In this document: in pieces, positions 34,082 to 46,245 of the stretch
How the letters are laid out: each line of letters starts with the position of its first letter
Position numbering within the stretch: position 1 is the first letter of the stretch
NCBI GenBank assembly: GCA_030762935.1
Contig: CM060883.1
Location: 99,138,501-99,202,500, forward strand
Source: Hymenopus coronatus
Lineage: Eukaryota > Arthropoda > Insecta > Mantodea > Hymenopodidae
DNA: 64,000 bases
Reading direction: 5' to 3'
The notes under the pieces: generated by a model
Databases searched by the model: none
What the model was told of the DNA's origin: nothing
What the model saw: only the letters and a program-made list of their open reading frames with translations
Made by a program: the position numbers and the translations under genes

Positions 34082-35539
34082 ATGGCACCAAAACCAAAAC
34101 CCCTTATTTTAAATGCAAACGTTGGAAAGGAAGTAGTCGAGTCATGTGGTCCTCGCTACTTGGTTATTCATAGGACAGAGGAAGGTAAGAAGTTCCTTAC
34201 GGTGAGCCCTTTTACTATCCAAAAGGGTCTCGATGCCATTGCTGGTCCGGTCAAATCTTGCGTTCGAGCTCGCAACGGTACACTTCTTGTCGAAGCCAAC
34301 TCCGCCTCGCAAGCTGCAAGGATACTTAAAGCCACCACGTTAGCCAGCTATCCAGTGAAGGTCGAGGTGCACAAGTCGCTGAACTCCTCCCGCGGTTTAG
34401 TAACAACCCGCGCGTTGGACGGTTTGTCCATTGAGGAGATCCAAGAAAATCTTGCGACTCAGGGTGTCTCAGCTGTTTATCGGGTACAACGTAAGATCAA
34501 CGGTGAATTCCTGCCTACTCGTACCCTGTTTCTTACTTTTGATCGGGTTGATCTGCCTCAAAAGATTAGAGCAGGGTATGAAGCCATCGAAGTTAGGCCT
34601 TATATACCCAATCCGCTGAGGTGCTTTAAATGCCAACGTTTTGGTCACACTAGTGAGTTGTGTACCGGCAAGTCCTCCTGCGTCCACCGCGGTGACACCT
34701 CCCACGATGGGGCTTGTGCTTCAGCTCCATCGTGTGTGAACTGTAACGGGGAACACCCATCTAGTTCCCGAGACTGCCCCCGTTTTGCAGAGGAACGAGC
34801 GATCCAGGAGATACGGGTGAAAGAGAAGGTGTCCTTCTTGGAAGCCCGGAAGCTCCTGCGACTCCGCCAACCCTCTGCCCCGAGGTCCGGTACCTATAGC
34901 TCAGTTGCAGCTAAACCGGTACCGCGTCGGGAAATCGCAACACAGACCGGCGATATGAACGGGGCTACAATTGCGGAAAAGGTTATTTTAGCCCAAGCGC
35001 TGCCAAAGCCTTCGGCACCTACACCCAAGTTGGTATCAACATCTGCCAAATCCGCCAGCTTACAGAATAGTCCTGCACACTTGTCACCTAAAGCCTCGAC
35101 CTCCGGAACTAAAGCTATTAAATTCACGACGTCTTCTGCCCCAGAAAAACAGTTTAAGACCAAGTATGTACGACAAGACTTTTTGAAAGAGAATGTGCAA
35201 TCTATTACCAAGTCATCTAAAGGTAAGAAAAGTTCACGCAACTCCACACGTGTATCCTCCTCTGAAGGGTCATCTGAGGAGGAAGGCGTGAATCGGCGAC
35301 GGCCGTCTTCGCCGATCAGCACATCCAATCGGTTCGAACTACTTGGACCGAAAACTGCTCTTGAAAAAGGGACCTCCCTTGTGGAGGAGATGGACCAGGA
35401 GGATTCTGCCGCCACTGCCAGAGGGACAGTGCGGAAACGGCAGGATCGTGCTCCTGAAAATAGTACTAGCCCAACGCCTAAGAAGAACAAATTGAACCGA
35501 CCAGCTAATCCCAATCTGCAGAAGCGTCTTTCGATTTGA
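34082..35539 (+). CDS. I-like copy B ORF1: Gag-like zinc-knuckle protein
   Basis: 485 residues, nearly identical to ORF1 of copy A, with a Val-to-Leu change after the SLNSSRG segment. It carries the same Cys-to-Arg change in the second knuckle (CVHR), which copies C and D lack. That shared defect supports a common origin of A and B by duplication. The frame is intact. Confidence 0.92.
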   Translation: MAPKPKPLILNANVGKEVVESCGPRYLVIHRTEEGKKFLTVSPFTIQKGLDAIAGPVKSCVRARNGTLLVEANSASQAARILKATTLASYPVKVEVHKSLNSSRGLVTTRALDGLSIEEIQENLATQGVSAVYRVQRKINGEFLPTRTLFLTFDRVDLPQKIRAGYEAIEVRPYIPNPLRCFKCQRFGHTSELCTGKSSCVHRGDTSHDGACASAPSCVNCNGEHPSSSRDCPRFAEERAIQEIRVKEKVSFLEARKLLRLRQPSAPRSGTYSSVAAKPVPRREIATQTGDMNGATIAEKVILAQALPKPSAPTPKLVSTSAKSASLQNSPAHLSPKASTSGTKAIKFTTSSAPEKQFKTKYVRQDFLKENVQSITKSSKGKKSSRNSTRVSSSEGSSEEEGVNRRRPSSPISTSNRFELLGPKTALEKGTSLVEEMDQEDSAATARGTVRKRQDRAPENSTSPTPKKNKLNRPANPNLQKRLSI

Positions 35540-35561
35540 AACTTATCCCATAATATACTCA

Positions 35562-38500
35562 ATGGCTATCCTCCATTGGAACATACGCGGAATTCGACCA
35601 CATCGACCAGAGCTTGACTTGTTGCTGCGCCAGCATGAACCCTTGGCTGTATGTTTACAAGAGACGAAGCTCCGTCCACAGGACACCGTTACCATCAGGC
35701 AGTACTCCTCCGTACGATGTGATTTATCCCCGGAGGACGGTGTCCCGGCACATGGGGGCACTATGATGCTTATTCGAGATGATATTTTTGCCAACTCCGT
35801 ACCCATACAATCTGCAATCCAGTCCGTTGCTGTCAGCATTAAGCTACCCTCCGCTTCATTCACCATTTGCAGTATCTATTTGCCTCTATCTGCGGACCTC
35901 TCGCACAGCGACTTAGAACACCTCATTTCGGAGTTGCCACCACCCTTTTTATTGGTAGGCGACGTGAATGCCCATCACCCTCTTTGGGGCTCTCCTCGGG
36001 CTTGTGCGAGAGGTACCCTACTTAAAGACTTCTTGGATAGTCAGAATCTTGCTCTCTTGAACACCGGAGAGCCCACATTTCTATCTGACGCATTTCATAG
36101 TTTTTCACACATTGACATTGCAATTTGTTCCCCTCAGCTGGCAGTCACCTTATGCTGGAATATCATCTCGGATTTGCATTCTAGTGACCACTTTCCTTGT
36201 CGTATTAGTGTCTTGGCACCCGTTGTATGTTCCACCCGTTTACCTAGTTGGCGCCTAGACCACGCCAGCTGGGAACTGTACTCCCACTTGGCTGAATTTA
36301 GCTACGAAGAGCACGACTCTGTGAACCACATGGTCGAACATCTTACAGGGACCATTCTTTCTGCTGCTGAGCAATCCATTCCGCGTTCGACTGGCTACAG
36401 CCGTCGATTTCCGGTACCTTGGTGGACCGCTGACTGTCAGGATGCTATTCGCGCTCGCAGACGAGCTCTACGGGTTTTCCAGCGTTTTCCTACACTGGAT
36501 AAGCTGATACACTATAAACAGATGCGTGCACATTCTAGGCGGGTTATTAAGGATAGCAAAAAGATGTCATGGAATAAATTCGTGGGTTCCTTTAATCGAC
36601 ATACACCTTCCTCTGTCGTATGGGATAAGTTAAGACGTGTGGCTGGGAAACCGAACCATATGCCCATCGCCGGTCTCAAAACACCTACCGGAGCTGTTGT
36701 TGATACATTTGACGTGGCGAATACTTTAGGCAGTGCTTTCGCTCAGGTGTCTACCTCAGGCAACTATTCCCCTGAGTTTCTTACAGTTAAGAACCAGGTG
36801 GAATCTCAAGAATTCTCGTTTCTTTCTGGCAACCTTGAGGATTATAATCGCCTTTTCACCCTGGCAGAGCTAGACAATGCACTCTCCTCTTCACGACACT
36901 CAGCACCAGGTCCAGATGGTATCCACGTCCAAATGTTGCAACATCTCTCTCCTGATGGCAAAGATTTCCTACTCGAGGTCTATAATCGTGTCTGGGTTGA
37001 TGGCATTTTTCCAGACAAGTGGCGGGAGGCCACCATCATACCCATTCTTAAACCTGGAAAGGACCGCCATCTTCCTTCCAGTTACCGTCCTATTTCCCTC
37101 ACCAGTTGCGTGTGCAAGGTGATGGAACGCATGATCAATGGACGATTGGTGTGGTGGCTGGAATCCCACAATCTTCTGACGAACATCCAGTGTGGCTTTC
37201 GACGACGACGTTCAACTGCTGACCACCTTGTCTCTCTGTCAACTCAGATTATGGACGGGTTTCTTAAGAACAGCCCCACAGTTGGGATATTTTTTGACCT
37301 CGAGAAGGCCTACGACACGTGATGGCGGGCGGGAATATTGCGTTCTCTGCACAACTGGAACATACGTGGACGCCTACCGTTGGTCATTCAGGAGTTTATG
37401 CGGGACCGCGTTTTTCGAGTGAGGGTGGGTTCGGTTTTTTCTAACCATTTTATTCAAGAGAACGGAGTGCCGCAGGGCTCGGTACTCAGCGTGACTCTAT
37501 TTGCTATTGCGATAAATTCCATATCACTATGTGTGCCTCAAGGTGTCTCTTCCTGTTTATTCGTGGACGACTTTGCCATCTTCTGTACTTCTCAGCGTAC
37601 ACCGTTTTTGGAACGCCGTCTCCAGCGGTGTTTGGACAATCTCTATGCATGGAGCTCGAAACACGGTTTTCGTTTCTCCGCTGAGAAGACAGTCTGCGTT
37701 AACTTCTGGCGCCGTAAGTGGCAAATGCCGCCGTCTCTTCGACTCGGGTCAGATTTACTTCCTTTCGCAGACGAGGCGAGATTCCTTGGTTTGATCTTCG
37801 ATCGGAAACTTTGTTGGGCACCACAAATAGCACAGCTTAGAGCACGATGTGACCGTTCTCTAAATCTTTTACGGATACTAAGTGGCAAGTCTTGGGGTGC
37901 GGATCGGACGGCATTGCTCCGTCTTTATCGTGCTGTGATTCGTTCGAAGTTGGACTATGGCAGCATTGTGTATTCTTCAGCTCGACCTTCAGTGCTCAGA
38001 AGGTTAGACACAGTCCATAACCAGGGCATCCGTGTGGCCGTTGGAGCTTTTCCAACGAGCCCAGTTGTTAGCCTCTACGCCGAATCGGGAGAACCTCCTC
38101 TGCGTTGTCGGCGTGATGTCCTGCTTGCTAATTATGGCTGTGGGCTGAAGTGTATGCCTGGGCATCCAACTTATCACGCGTTTTTCTCCCCTGAGCTGCA
38201 CGAGCGATACTGCCTCCGCTCTCTGAGCCCCAGGCCAGCAGGTTTTCGTTTCCGTGAGCTTCTACGCCAGCACCATGTTGACATTCCTCGGCTGTTATCC
38301 AAGGGAGAGAGTATACACCCCCCTTGGTTACGCGCTACCTCCCATGTCGATCTCGGGATGACGCTCTACGGGAAATCTGTTACGCCTCTTGATAGTATTC
38401 GTCGTTGCTTTTTAGAATTTTTATCCAAATACAGTGGCCGTATTTGTATTTACACCGATGGTAGTAAGAGCCCCGACGGTGTTGGATGTGCCTTTGTAAC

Positions 38501-39251
38501 TGGCACCGCAACTTCTACTTACGGTTTGCCTAGGTGCACATCTATATATTCTGCCGAGCTATATGCTATTTATCAAGCCCTTCTGTATATTCGACGTCGA
38601 AAATTAGGTGACTGCCTTATTCTTAGTGATTCCCTTAGTGCCCTTCAGAGCATTCGTGAGCTGTACAATTACCATCCTTTGGTGCAGCGCATCCAGGACG
38701 TTCTCCACATTTTGCACGCTTCTGGTTTTAATGTGGAGTGCGCATGGATTCCTGGACACGTTGGCTTGCCGGGGAATGACACGGCGGATTTGGCAGCGAA
38801 ATCGGCAGTCACAGCGCCCAGTGTTACGATTACCCATTCAACAGCAGAAGATTTTAGAGTGGCTGTACGGAGAGCCGTTTTTTCGACTTGGCATGCGGAG
38901 TGGTCGGCTCTCCGTGGTAATAAGCTGCGAGAGGTGAAGGACCTCCCTGTCAACTGGGTAACCTCCTCTCGTTTATTCCGCCGGGAGGAGGTAGTACTAG
39001 CTCGGCTAAGAATTGGCCACTGTATTTTTACGCACAGTTACCTTTTTAAACGTGAACCTGCTCCTGTCTGTGCGCTCTGTGGGGAGGCACAGACAGTTCG
39101 TCATGTGTTGCTGGAGTGTGGTCACCTGGCACACATTCGGTCATCTATGGGCATGCCGGCCTCTCTTGCTGAGGTCCTGGCAGATGACCCAAGAGCAGTG
39201 GACAGGGTTTTTAAATTTTTAGCAAAACTTTCTTTTACCTTGACGTTTTAG
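35562..39251 (+). pseudogene. I-like copy B ORF2, interrupted by TGA in the RT domain
   Basis: The 1229-codon frame equals copy A's except for a TGA at 37320-37322, directly after the FFDLEKAYDT RT motif, where copy A has TGT (Cys). Upstream there are 586 codons (endonuclease and the RT fingers); downstream the same frame stays open to 39251 with GVPQGSV, FVDDF, RNase H and the C-terminal zinc motif. In the RNase H part this copy has IPGH preceded by Trp (normal), unlike copy A. A single point mutation inactivates it. Confidence 0.93.
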
Positions 39252-39533
39252 TGTGATAGCAGTTTTTTTTTTTTTTTTTTTTTAAACTCTTTTAATTTTA
39301 ATGTGTTGATTTTAGATTGTGTTTTATATCCAGCTCTGTTTAGAGGGCTGGGCCGTTCTGTTACTTCCGTTTCAACTGTGTTAGCTCTTTTACTTGTGTT
39401 TTTTCCTTCTTTTTTTTTTTGGTATTTTTGTTACTGCCTATTGCCAAGTTTTAATCATAAGGGCGTTTATGACCTCGGCAGTTGAGCGCCCTTAAACACC
39501 ATTATCATCATCATCATCATCATCATAGTGAAT

Positions 39534-39949
39534 ATTAACAAATAAATTTACTTTAACTTTCATCTCCAACACTTTCTATAACCTAACCTAACACTTAACC
39601 TCACAAAGACAACTTCTTAAACAGCGTTAATGAATACTACATTCATGACTATTAATAACAAATACAGAAACAACAATACTAATTAACGGTTGTCATAATA
39701 ACTATCATTTTCTTATTCTATATATTGGCTTGCCAATCCTTTTAGTGATTTCCTCACATCATTTGCCGTATATCCTTAATGTGCTTCAACAATGGTTTCT
39801 TCCATGCTTTTCTATATTTCCAGTGTTTTGTTTCTGTTTCTATCATAATTATGTTTTGCATTGTGCAGCATTTTTAGTGATTCATAATAGAAAATGAGCA
39901 GCGCAGTCACTGAAAAAGTGCAATGTCTGCCAGTTTCTTTTATAATCAC
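39534..39949. other. single-copy flank right of the duplication
   Basis: AT-rich sequence without coding signals. It contains a short ACCTAACCTAACAC segment that is too brief to be a telomeric array. Confidence 0.4.
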
Positions 39950-42900
39950 GGATGTGAACAAAGGTGTGATGGTGGGTATAACTTTTTTTTATTTCACTTA
40001 TTAGCCCCCTTTAACATCTAAGGTCATATGGGGGTATAACTTTTATCACACAAGTATGTCACAGATAGATGTGGTCAAAGATGTGATGATGGGTTTAACT
40101 TTTGTCACACAAGTATGTCACAGATAGAGGTGATCAAAGATGTGATGGTGGGTATAACTATTATCAACAAGTATGTCACAGCTATATGTGATCAAAGATG
40201 TGATGATGGGTATAACTTTTATCACACAAGTATGTCACAGATAGATGTGATCAAAGATGTGATGGTGGGTATAACTATTATCAGACAAGTAGTCACAGCT
40301 ATATGTGATCAAATATGTGATGGTGGGTATAACTATTATCAGACAAGTATGTCACAGCTATATGTGATCAAAGATGTGATTATGGGTATAACGTTTTTAT
40401 CACACAAGTATGTCACGGATAGATGCGGTCAAAGCAGTGATAGTCGGTATAACTTTCAATCACACAAGTATGCCACAGATAGATGTGATCAAAGATGTGA
40501 TGTTGGGTACAATTTTTATCAAACAAGTATGTCACAGATAGACGTGATCAAAGTTGTGATGATGGGTATAACTTTTATCAGACAAGTATGTCACAGATAG
40601 ATGTGATCAAAGATGTGATGGTGGGTATAACTTTTATCGGACAAGTATGTCACAGCTAGGTGTGATCAAAGATGTGATTGTGGGTATAACGTTTTTATCA
40701 CACAAGTATGTCACAGATAGATGTGATCAAAGATGTGATGGTGGGTATAACTTTTATCACACAAGTATGTCACAGATAGATGCGATCAAAGATGTGATGA
40801 TGGGTAGAACTTTTATCAGACAAGTATGTCACAGCTAGGTGTGATCAAAGATGTGATTGTGGGTATAACGTTTTTATCACACAAGTATGTCACAGATAGA
40901 TGTGATCAAAGATGTGATGGTGGGTATAACTTTTATCACACAAGTATGTCACAGATAGATGCGATCAAAGATGTGATGATGGGTAGAACTTTTATCAGAC
41001 AAGTATGTCACAGATAGATGCGATCAAAGATGTGATGGTGGGTATAACTTTTATCAGACAAGTATGCCACAGATAGATGTGATGGTGGGTATAACTTTCA
41101 TCACACAAGTATGTCACACATAGATGTGATCAAAGATGTGATGGTGGGTATATCTTTCATCACACGAGTATGTCACAGATAGATGTGATCAAAGATGTTA
41201 TGGTGGGTATAACTTTTATCAGACAAGTATGCCACAGATAGATGTGATGGTGGGTATAACTTGTATCACACAAGTATGTCACAGATAGATGTGTTCAAAG
41301 ATGTTATGGTGGGTATAACTTTTATCAGACAAGTATGCCACAGATAGATGTGGTGGTGGGTATAACTTGTATCACACAAGTATGTCACAGATAGATGTGA
41401 TCAAAGATGTTATGGTGGGTATAACTTTTATCAGACATGTATGTCACAGCTAGGTGTGATCAAAGATGTGATGGTGGGTATAACTTTTATCACACAAGTA
41501 TGTCACAGATAGATGTGATCAAAGATGTGATGGTGGGTATAACTTTTATCACACAAGTATGTCACAGATAGATGCGATCAAAGATGTGATGATGGGTAGA
41601 ACTTTTATCAGACAAGTATGCCACAGATAGATGTAATGGTGGGTATAACTTGTATCACACAAGTATGTCACAGATAGATGTGATCAAAGATGTGATGGTG
41701 GGTATATCTTTCATCACACGAGTATGTCACAGGTATATGTGATCAAAGATGTGGTGGTGGGTATAACTTTTATCAGACAAGTATGTCACAGGTATATGTG
41801 ATCAAAGATGTGGTGGTGGGTATAACTTGTATCACACAAGTATGTCACAGATAGATGTGATCAAAGATGTGATGGTGGGTATAACGTTTATCACACAAGT
41901 ATGTCACAGGTATATGTGATCAAAGATGTGATGGTGGGTATATCTTTCATCACACGAGTATGTCACAGGTATATGTGATCAAAGATGTGGTGGTGGGTAT
42001 AACGTTTATCACACAAGTATGTCGCAGGTATATGTGATCAAAGATGTGGTGGTGGGTATAACTTTTATCAGACAAGTATGTCACAGCTAGGTGTGATCAA
42101 AGAAGTGATGGTGGGTATAACTTTTATTACACAAGTATGTCACAGATAGATGTGATCAAAGATGTGATGGTGGGTATAACTTTTATCACACAAGCATGTC
42201 ACAGGTAGATGTGATCAAAGATGTGATTGTGGGTATAACTTTTATCGGACAAGTATGTCACAGCTAGGTGTGATCAAAGATGTGATTATGGGTATAACGT
42301 TTTTATCACACAAGTATGTCACAGATGTGATCAAAGATGTGATAGTGGGTATAACTTTCATCACACAAGTATGCCACAGATAGATGTGATCAAAGATGTG
42401 ATGGTGGGTATAACTTTTATCACACAGGTATGTCACAGGTAGATGTGATCAAAGATGTGATGATGGGTAGAACTTTTATCACACAAGTATGTCACAGATA
42501 GATGTGACCAAAGATATGATGGTGGGTATAACTTTTATCACACAAGCATGTCACAGATAGATGTGATCAAAGTTGTGATGATGGGTATAACTTTTATCAC
42601 ACAAGTATGTCACAGGTAGATGTGATCAAAGTTGTGATGATGGGTGTAACTTTCATCACACAAGTATGTCACAGATAGATGTGACCAAAGATGTGATGAT
42701 GGGTAGAACTTTCATCACACAAGTATGTCACAGATAGATGTGATCAAAGATGTGATGGTGGGTATAACTTTCATCACACAAGTATGCCACAGATAGATGT
42801 GATCAAAGATGTGATGATGGGTAGAACTTTCATCACACAAGTATGTCACAGATAGATGTGATCAAAGATGTGATGATGGGTAGAACTTTTATCACACAAG

Positions 42901-43297
42901 TATGTCACAGATAGATGCGATCAAAGATGTGATGATGGGTAGAACTTTTATCAGACAAGTATGTCACAGATAGATGTGATCAAAGATGTGATGATGGGTA
43001 GAACTTTCATCACACAAGTATGTCACAGATAGATGTGATCAAAGATGTGATGGTGGGTATAACTTTCATCACACAAGTATGTCACAGATAGGTGTGATCA
43101 AAGATGTGATGATGGGTATAACTTTCATCACACAAGTATGTCACAGATAGATGTGACCAAAGATGTGATGATGGGTAGAACTTTCATCACACAAGTATGT
43201 CACAGATAGATGTGATCAAAGATATGATGGTGGGTATAACTTTCATCACACAAGTATGTCACACGTAGATGTGATCAAAGGTGTGATGGTGGGTATA
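39950..43297 (+). repeat. 59-bp minisatellite, about 55 units
   Basis: The consensus unit runs GTATGTCACAGATAGATGTG, then ATCAAAGATGTGATGGTGGG, then TATAACTTTTATCACACAA (59 bp). Units vary at recurrent positions: GATAGATG/GCTAGGTG/GGTATATG, GGTGGG/GATGGG, ATCACACAA/ATCAGACAA. Some units near 41,080, 41,250 and 41,360 lack a 12-base piece (ATCAAAGATGTG). A three-unit, 179-bp higher-order block is repeated back to back (40,647 and 40,826). The first unit is split by about 50 bases of other sequence. Some frames stay open for up to 161 codons purely because the unit has few stops; I do not regard this as a gene. Confidence 0.95.
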
Positions 43298-45424
43298 TGG
43301 TGACTAGGATGTGAAGGTGGGGCTGTTATTACGGTCCTGGCGTTCTTCAACCCACGACACCAGCCAGTTTGACTTTTGGTAGAAAGCTGCATCTAGCGAC
43401 TTGGTGTTTGGATGTCCCTCTGGGAAGGAAGAAACAGTAGTCGACTAGGTGAGAATCTCGTGGAGCGACTCCACGACTTGCATGAGATGAACCGTGCGAC
43501 GCATATATTATTAATTTAATCATTGGTTTATAATATTTAACATAAGAAATATATGCTCAGTGGAAAGCATTACCGTGGAGGGTGGAAAAAAGCTTTTGTA
43601 TTCGTCAAGGCTACGGGATTTGTTGAAAATAACAAACATTTTAATGCATTAGGGACATAAGTAAAAACCCTTAAGAGGAAGCTAGGTTCTTTCCCTTTTG
43701 AAATTGGAGAAAGGGAATTTCGCATTGTAGAACAAGGTCACGTGGGTGTAAAATGAAGAAAAATCCCCGATAGTGACGTGATGACGCCACCTTACGCGTT
43801 CTTTTTCAGTCGATCAAAAAGGAGGGCAAAACTCGGACCTTTTTGTATACGTATAATTGACGTGCGGACAAGAAATCAGGCTAGTAAGATTCACAATGTA
43901 GCTAATAGGGTTAAGAAGGTTCATAAGACACACAACGCGTGACACACAACACATAAAGTACGACACATCATGTAGGAAATCCCGCGCAGTATGTTGCAGA
44001 AAATGTGTTTTACAAATTAATCTGACGGGCGATCATTATCGTGAATGTTATACGAGCCGAGAAACTCCAGACCACAGTAACTAATGTAAAGTTAAAATAA
44101 CTCCGTAAACGTGGAAGTAGCACGTGATAAAAACGGCTTCATCAAGTTCGCGATCAGTTATGTCGGGAGTCGCTCGTGGGGTTAGTGCCTCAAATGAACA
44201 ATAATTCACCAATAAAGGAAGTATACAATGAATTAAGTGAACTTTCTCTGTTATTTGAGTCTACCAACAGTGTTTCACACCCTTGTCATTCTTTCCCACT
44301 GAGTAAGAGACTCATGGTCTACTAGAACATGCTTAGCCGCTGCAACCCAGGGAATCTGCAAGGTATGTACACTTAATGTAGAGAAATTCACTAGTATTAA
44401 CCCGCGATCAACTCCAGGTAGACTCACCTGATAGCGTCATACTGACAACCCGAAAATAATACATGTTGGCACCCGAACGTTAACGCTACTAAAACAACTA
44501 CGACAACCGTCAACACATCGAGGCAGTGAGCAGCCGGATGATGAGCTAAAACGACACGGAGACTAGTAACTGAGATTTCCAGCACGGTTTTCTGGTTTCG
44601 GTACATCGGAACAGGGGCGCTGCAACAACCATGGCAGGCAGCCCGGAGAGGGAGCAGTGGTCGGCCTCCTTTGCTTAGTCGCAGTTTCGCGGACATTTAA
44701 AACTGAGCGAGCGAGCGCACGACATCAAAGCTCTGCAGGTGTAACGTGTTCACGCTGTTTCTGGAGGACGTAATCAGGGGTAATAAAAGGGAGGGCAAAT
44801 ATCCCCGCAAGTTCAGTTTCGACAGTGACTTCGGAGCGTACACTTTGATTAGAGAGATGAGTCACCTACTGTGTACCAGCGTTGAAGCGACGAGACATAA
44901 CATTGTGCAATAATGACATTGTAATCACCAACATCGTACTAAAAATATTCTGTGTAATATCATATTTTGGTGATTTGTTTCTCTCCTAATGAGTCATAAC
45001 CGCATTCTCTGTTCTAGTAATAGTGTAACTTCACTCCCTCCCTCTGGATTTAATATTGATGCCATTTAAAAACAGAAAAATGAAATGTCGAATAAGCATT
45101 TTATTTTGGTTTTCTCTTTGGTCCATGCCTTTAGGACACCTTATAGTTCTTAACAAAGCCAAAGCTTCCCGTCACTTATAAGGATAAACAGATATTTAAA
45201 ATACACAATTGTGATTGTAAACTGATTCCATGTGCATTTAAAATGAACAATATAACTATAAATGTTTATCACGCTGGCTGTTAACGTAAATCTTATACTC
45301 CTTGACAATTTCCTACCTAAATATAAGAGTAAAAAAAAATCATTTCTGCCTTAAAATATATAATCACTTATTCATTTACATAAAATGATTTGTTCTCGCT
45401 TTTTGTTGAAACTCCTGAAATTCT
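43298..45424. other. unassigned sequence, possible old LTR-type repeat
   Basis: No coding region is recognised. Two hints of LTR-retrotransposon regulatory sequence exist: a TTGGCACCCGAACG segment at 44,465-44,478, reminiscent of a primer-binding site, and a TAATAAAAGG segment at 44,780-44,789. No matching LTR pair, polyprotein or TG...CA boundaries were found, so this is only a possibility. Confidence 0.25.
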
Positions 45425-45430
45425 TTTATT
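45425..45430 (-). promoter_or_regulatory. candidate polyadenylation signal of the CFAP20-like gene
   Basis: TTTATT on the + strand reads AATAAA on the - strand, about 58 nt after the TAA of the CFAP20-like exon. It is the first canonical hexamer downstream of that stop that I see. The T-rich region is AT-biased, so chance occurrence is possible. Confidence 0.45.
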
Positions 45431-45487
45431 GCCCACTTAAAATTACCAAGCATTAGACAAAGTGGTACACTATGTGTATATATCTGT

Positions 45488-46189
45488 TTAAGCTTCAGCA
45501 GTCTCTTTCTTGGGCTCTTCTGCTGAAGCAGCTTCTTCTGCCGGAGGTTCTTCCGCTTTTGGTGGTTCCTGTGGTTCAGAAGGAGGTTCAGCGGGTGGTT
45601 GGTCCGCTTGATCTTCTGCGGCAGGAGTTTCTGCAGCTTCTTTAGCTTCTTCAGGTTTTGCTTCTGCGGGTGGAGCAGTAGCTTCCTCTGGTTTTGCCTC
45701 CTCTGCCTCTGTGGGCATGCTCGATATTTTGTTCATCACGAGATCTGTAATGATATCGAGAATTGCTTTAGCTTCCTGCTTGGACGCCTCTTCATCGGGA
45801 GGAGCTGCTGTGCCAACTTCCTCGTCCAGTTTTTCCTTCGATGGGTGCTTAGCATCCTCTTTCTTTCCGGAACCTTTTTTACCTGCTCTTGACAGTTTAT
45901 CACCTAAAGGCATATATAGCTTGAATTCTGGTGGCAACTCGTCCTCGGAGTATATCTTATCTGCAAAATAAATGCAGCGGATTCGACAATTGGCATGGAT
46001 TTGAATTCTGCGAGTCTCCACGTAAGTGGAACCGTAAGCCTTGCGTGTGAAGTCTGCCAGGTTGAACTGTACTTGATTCCAACCGGGATTCAACCCCAAC
46101 GGCATATGACATGTGAAGGTATGCACTGCGGTCTGGCTCTGATAATTACTTACTCTGAAACGACGTCGATTCCTTCTGTCATCCAGTAT
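45488..46189 (-). CDS. CFAP20/BUG22-like protein, last exon with Ala/Glu/Pro-rich tail
   Basis: CFAP20 (BUG22) is a small conserved protein of cilia and flagella, an inner-junction microtubule protein. This exon follows a TTTTTATCTAG acceptor (ends 46190) and encodes 233 residues in phase 0. The first 90 or so match the CFAP20 C-terminal half: [76 protein letters not shown]. Ordinary CFAP20 ends soon after this point. Here about 135 more residues follow: a Lys-rich linker, a short predicted helix ([16 protein letters not shown]) and a long A/E/P/K-rich stretch to TAA. It is therefore a divergent paralog, perhaps testis- or axoneme-specific (inference). Upstream exons were not found; a mariner lies in the adjacent intron. 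Confidence 0.85.
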   Translation of the reverse strand: MLDDRRNRRRFRVSNYQSQTAVHTFTCHMPLGLNPGWNQVQFNLADFTRKAYGSTYVETRRIQIHANCRIRCIYFADKIYSEDELPPEFKLYMPLGDKLSRAGKKGSGKKEDAKHPSKEKLDEEVGTAAPPDEEASKQEAKAILDIITDLVMNKISSMPTEAEEAKPEEATAPPAEAKPEEAKEAAETPAAEDQADQPPAEPPSEPQEPPKAEEPPAEEAASAEEPKKETAEA

Positions 46190-46245
46190 CTAGATAAAAA
46201 CAAAACACAGTCTATGAGCAGACATTATGAGTTCATTTATTTATT

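Larger units (their letters stand above)
31754..39519. repeat. tandem segmental duplication, unit 2
   Basis: Second unit of the 7,765-bp direct duplication: truncated hAT end from 31,757, dispersed repeat to about 32,625, flank with a CT tract at 33,212-33,275, then I-like copy B. The hAT's left end and 5' target duplication are missing here, so the duplication followed the hAT insertion. The flank itself has no recognisable genes. Confidence 0.9.
33624..39519 (+). mobile_element. I-like non-LTR retrotransposon, copy B (one nonsense codon in ORF2)
   Basis: It has the same structure and boundaries as copy A and is preceded by the same TCATCATAGTGAAT. Its 5' leader carries the same ribozyme-like fold at 33,631-33,743. 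It ends in a longer ATC repeat followed by TCATCATAGTGAAT and unique sequence, which is the original right target site. It is therefore a duplicate of copy A rather than an independent insertion. Confidence 0.92.

Noticed and set aside
39585..39605. Insect telomeric repeat (CCTAA)n
   Set aside because: Only about two imperfect units; far too short for a telomeric array.
40115..41017. Open frames of 161, 63 and 63 codons with repeating MSQIDVIKDV-like peptides
   Set aside because: They are translations of the 59-bp minisatellite. The unit length is not a multiple of three, so the frame cycles, and openness follows from the low stop content of the unit.
39950..43297. CRISPR array
   Set aside because: The units are contiguous with no unique spacers, vary internally, and lie in an animal genome. 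This is a minisatellite.
44424..44696. A 90-codon - strand frame in the unassigned 43.3-45.4 kb region
   Set aside because: No recognisable domain, no splice context, and no family match. It may be chance in a GC-richer stretch.
44465..44790. LTR retrotransposon primer-binding site and polyadenylation region
   Set aside because: Short motif resemblance only; no paired LTRs or polyprotein could be found in the window.
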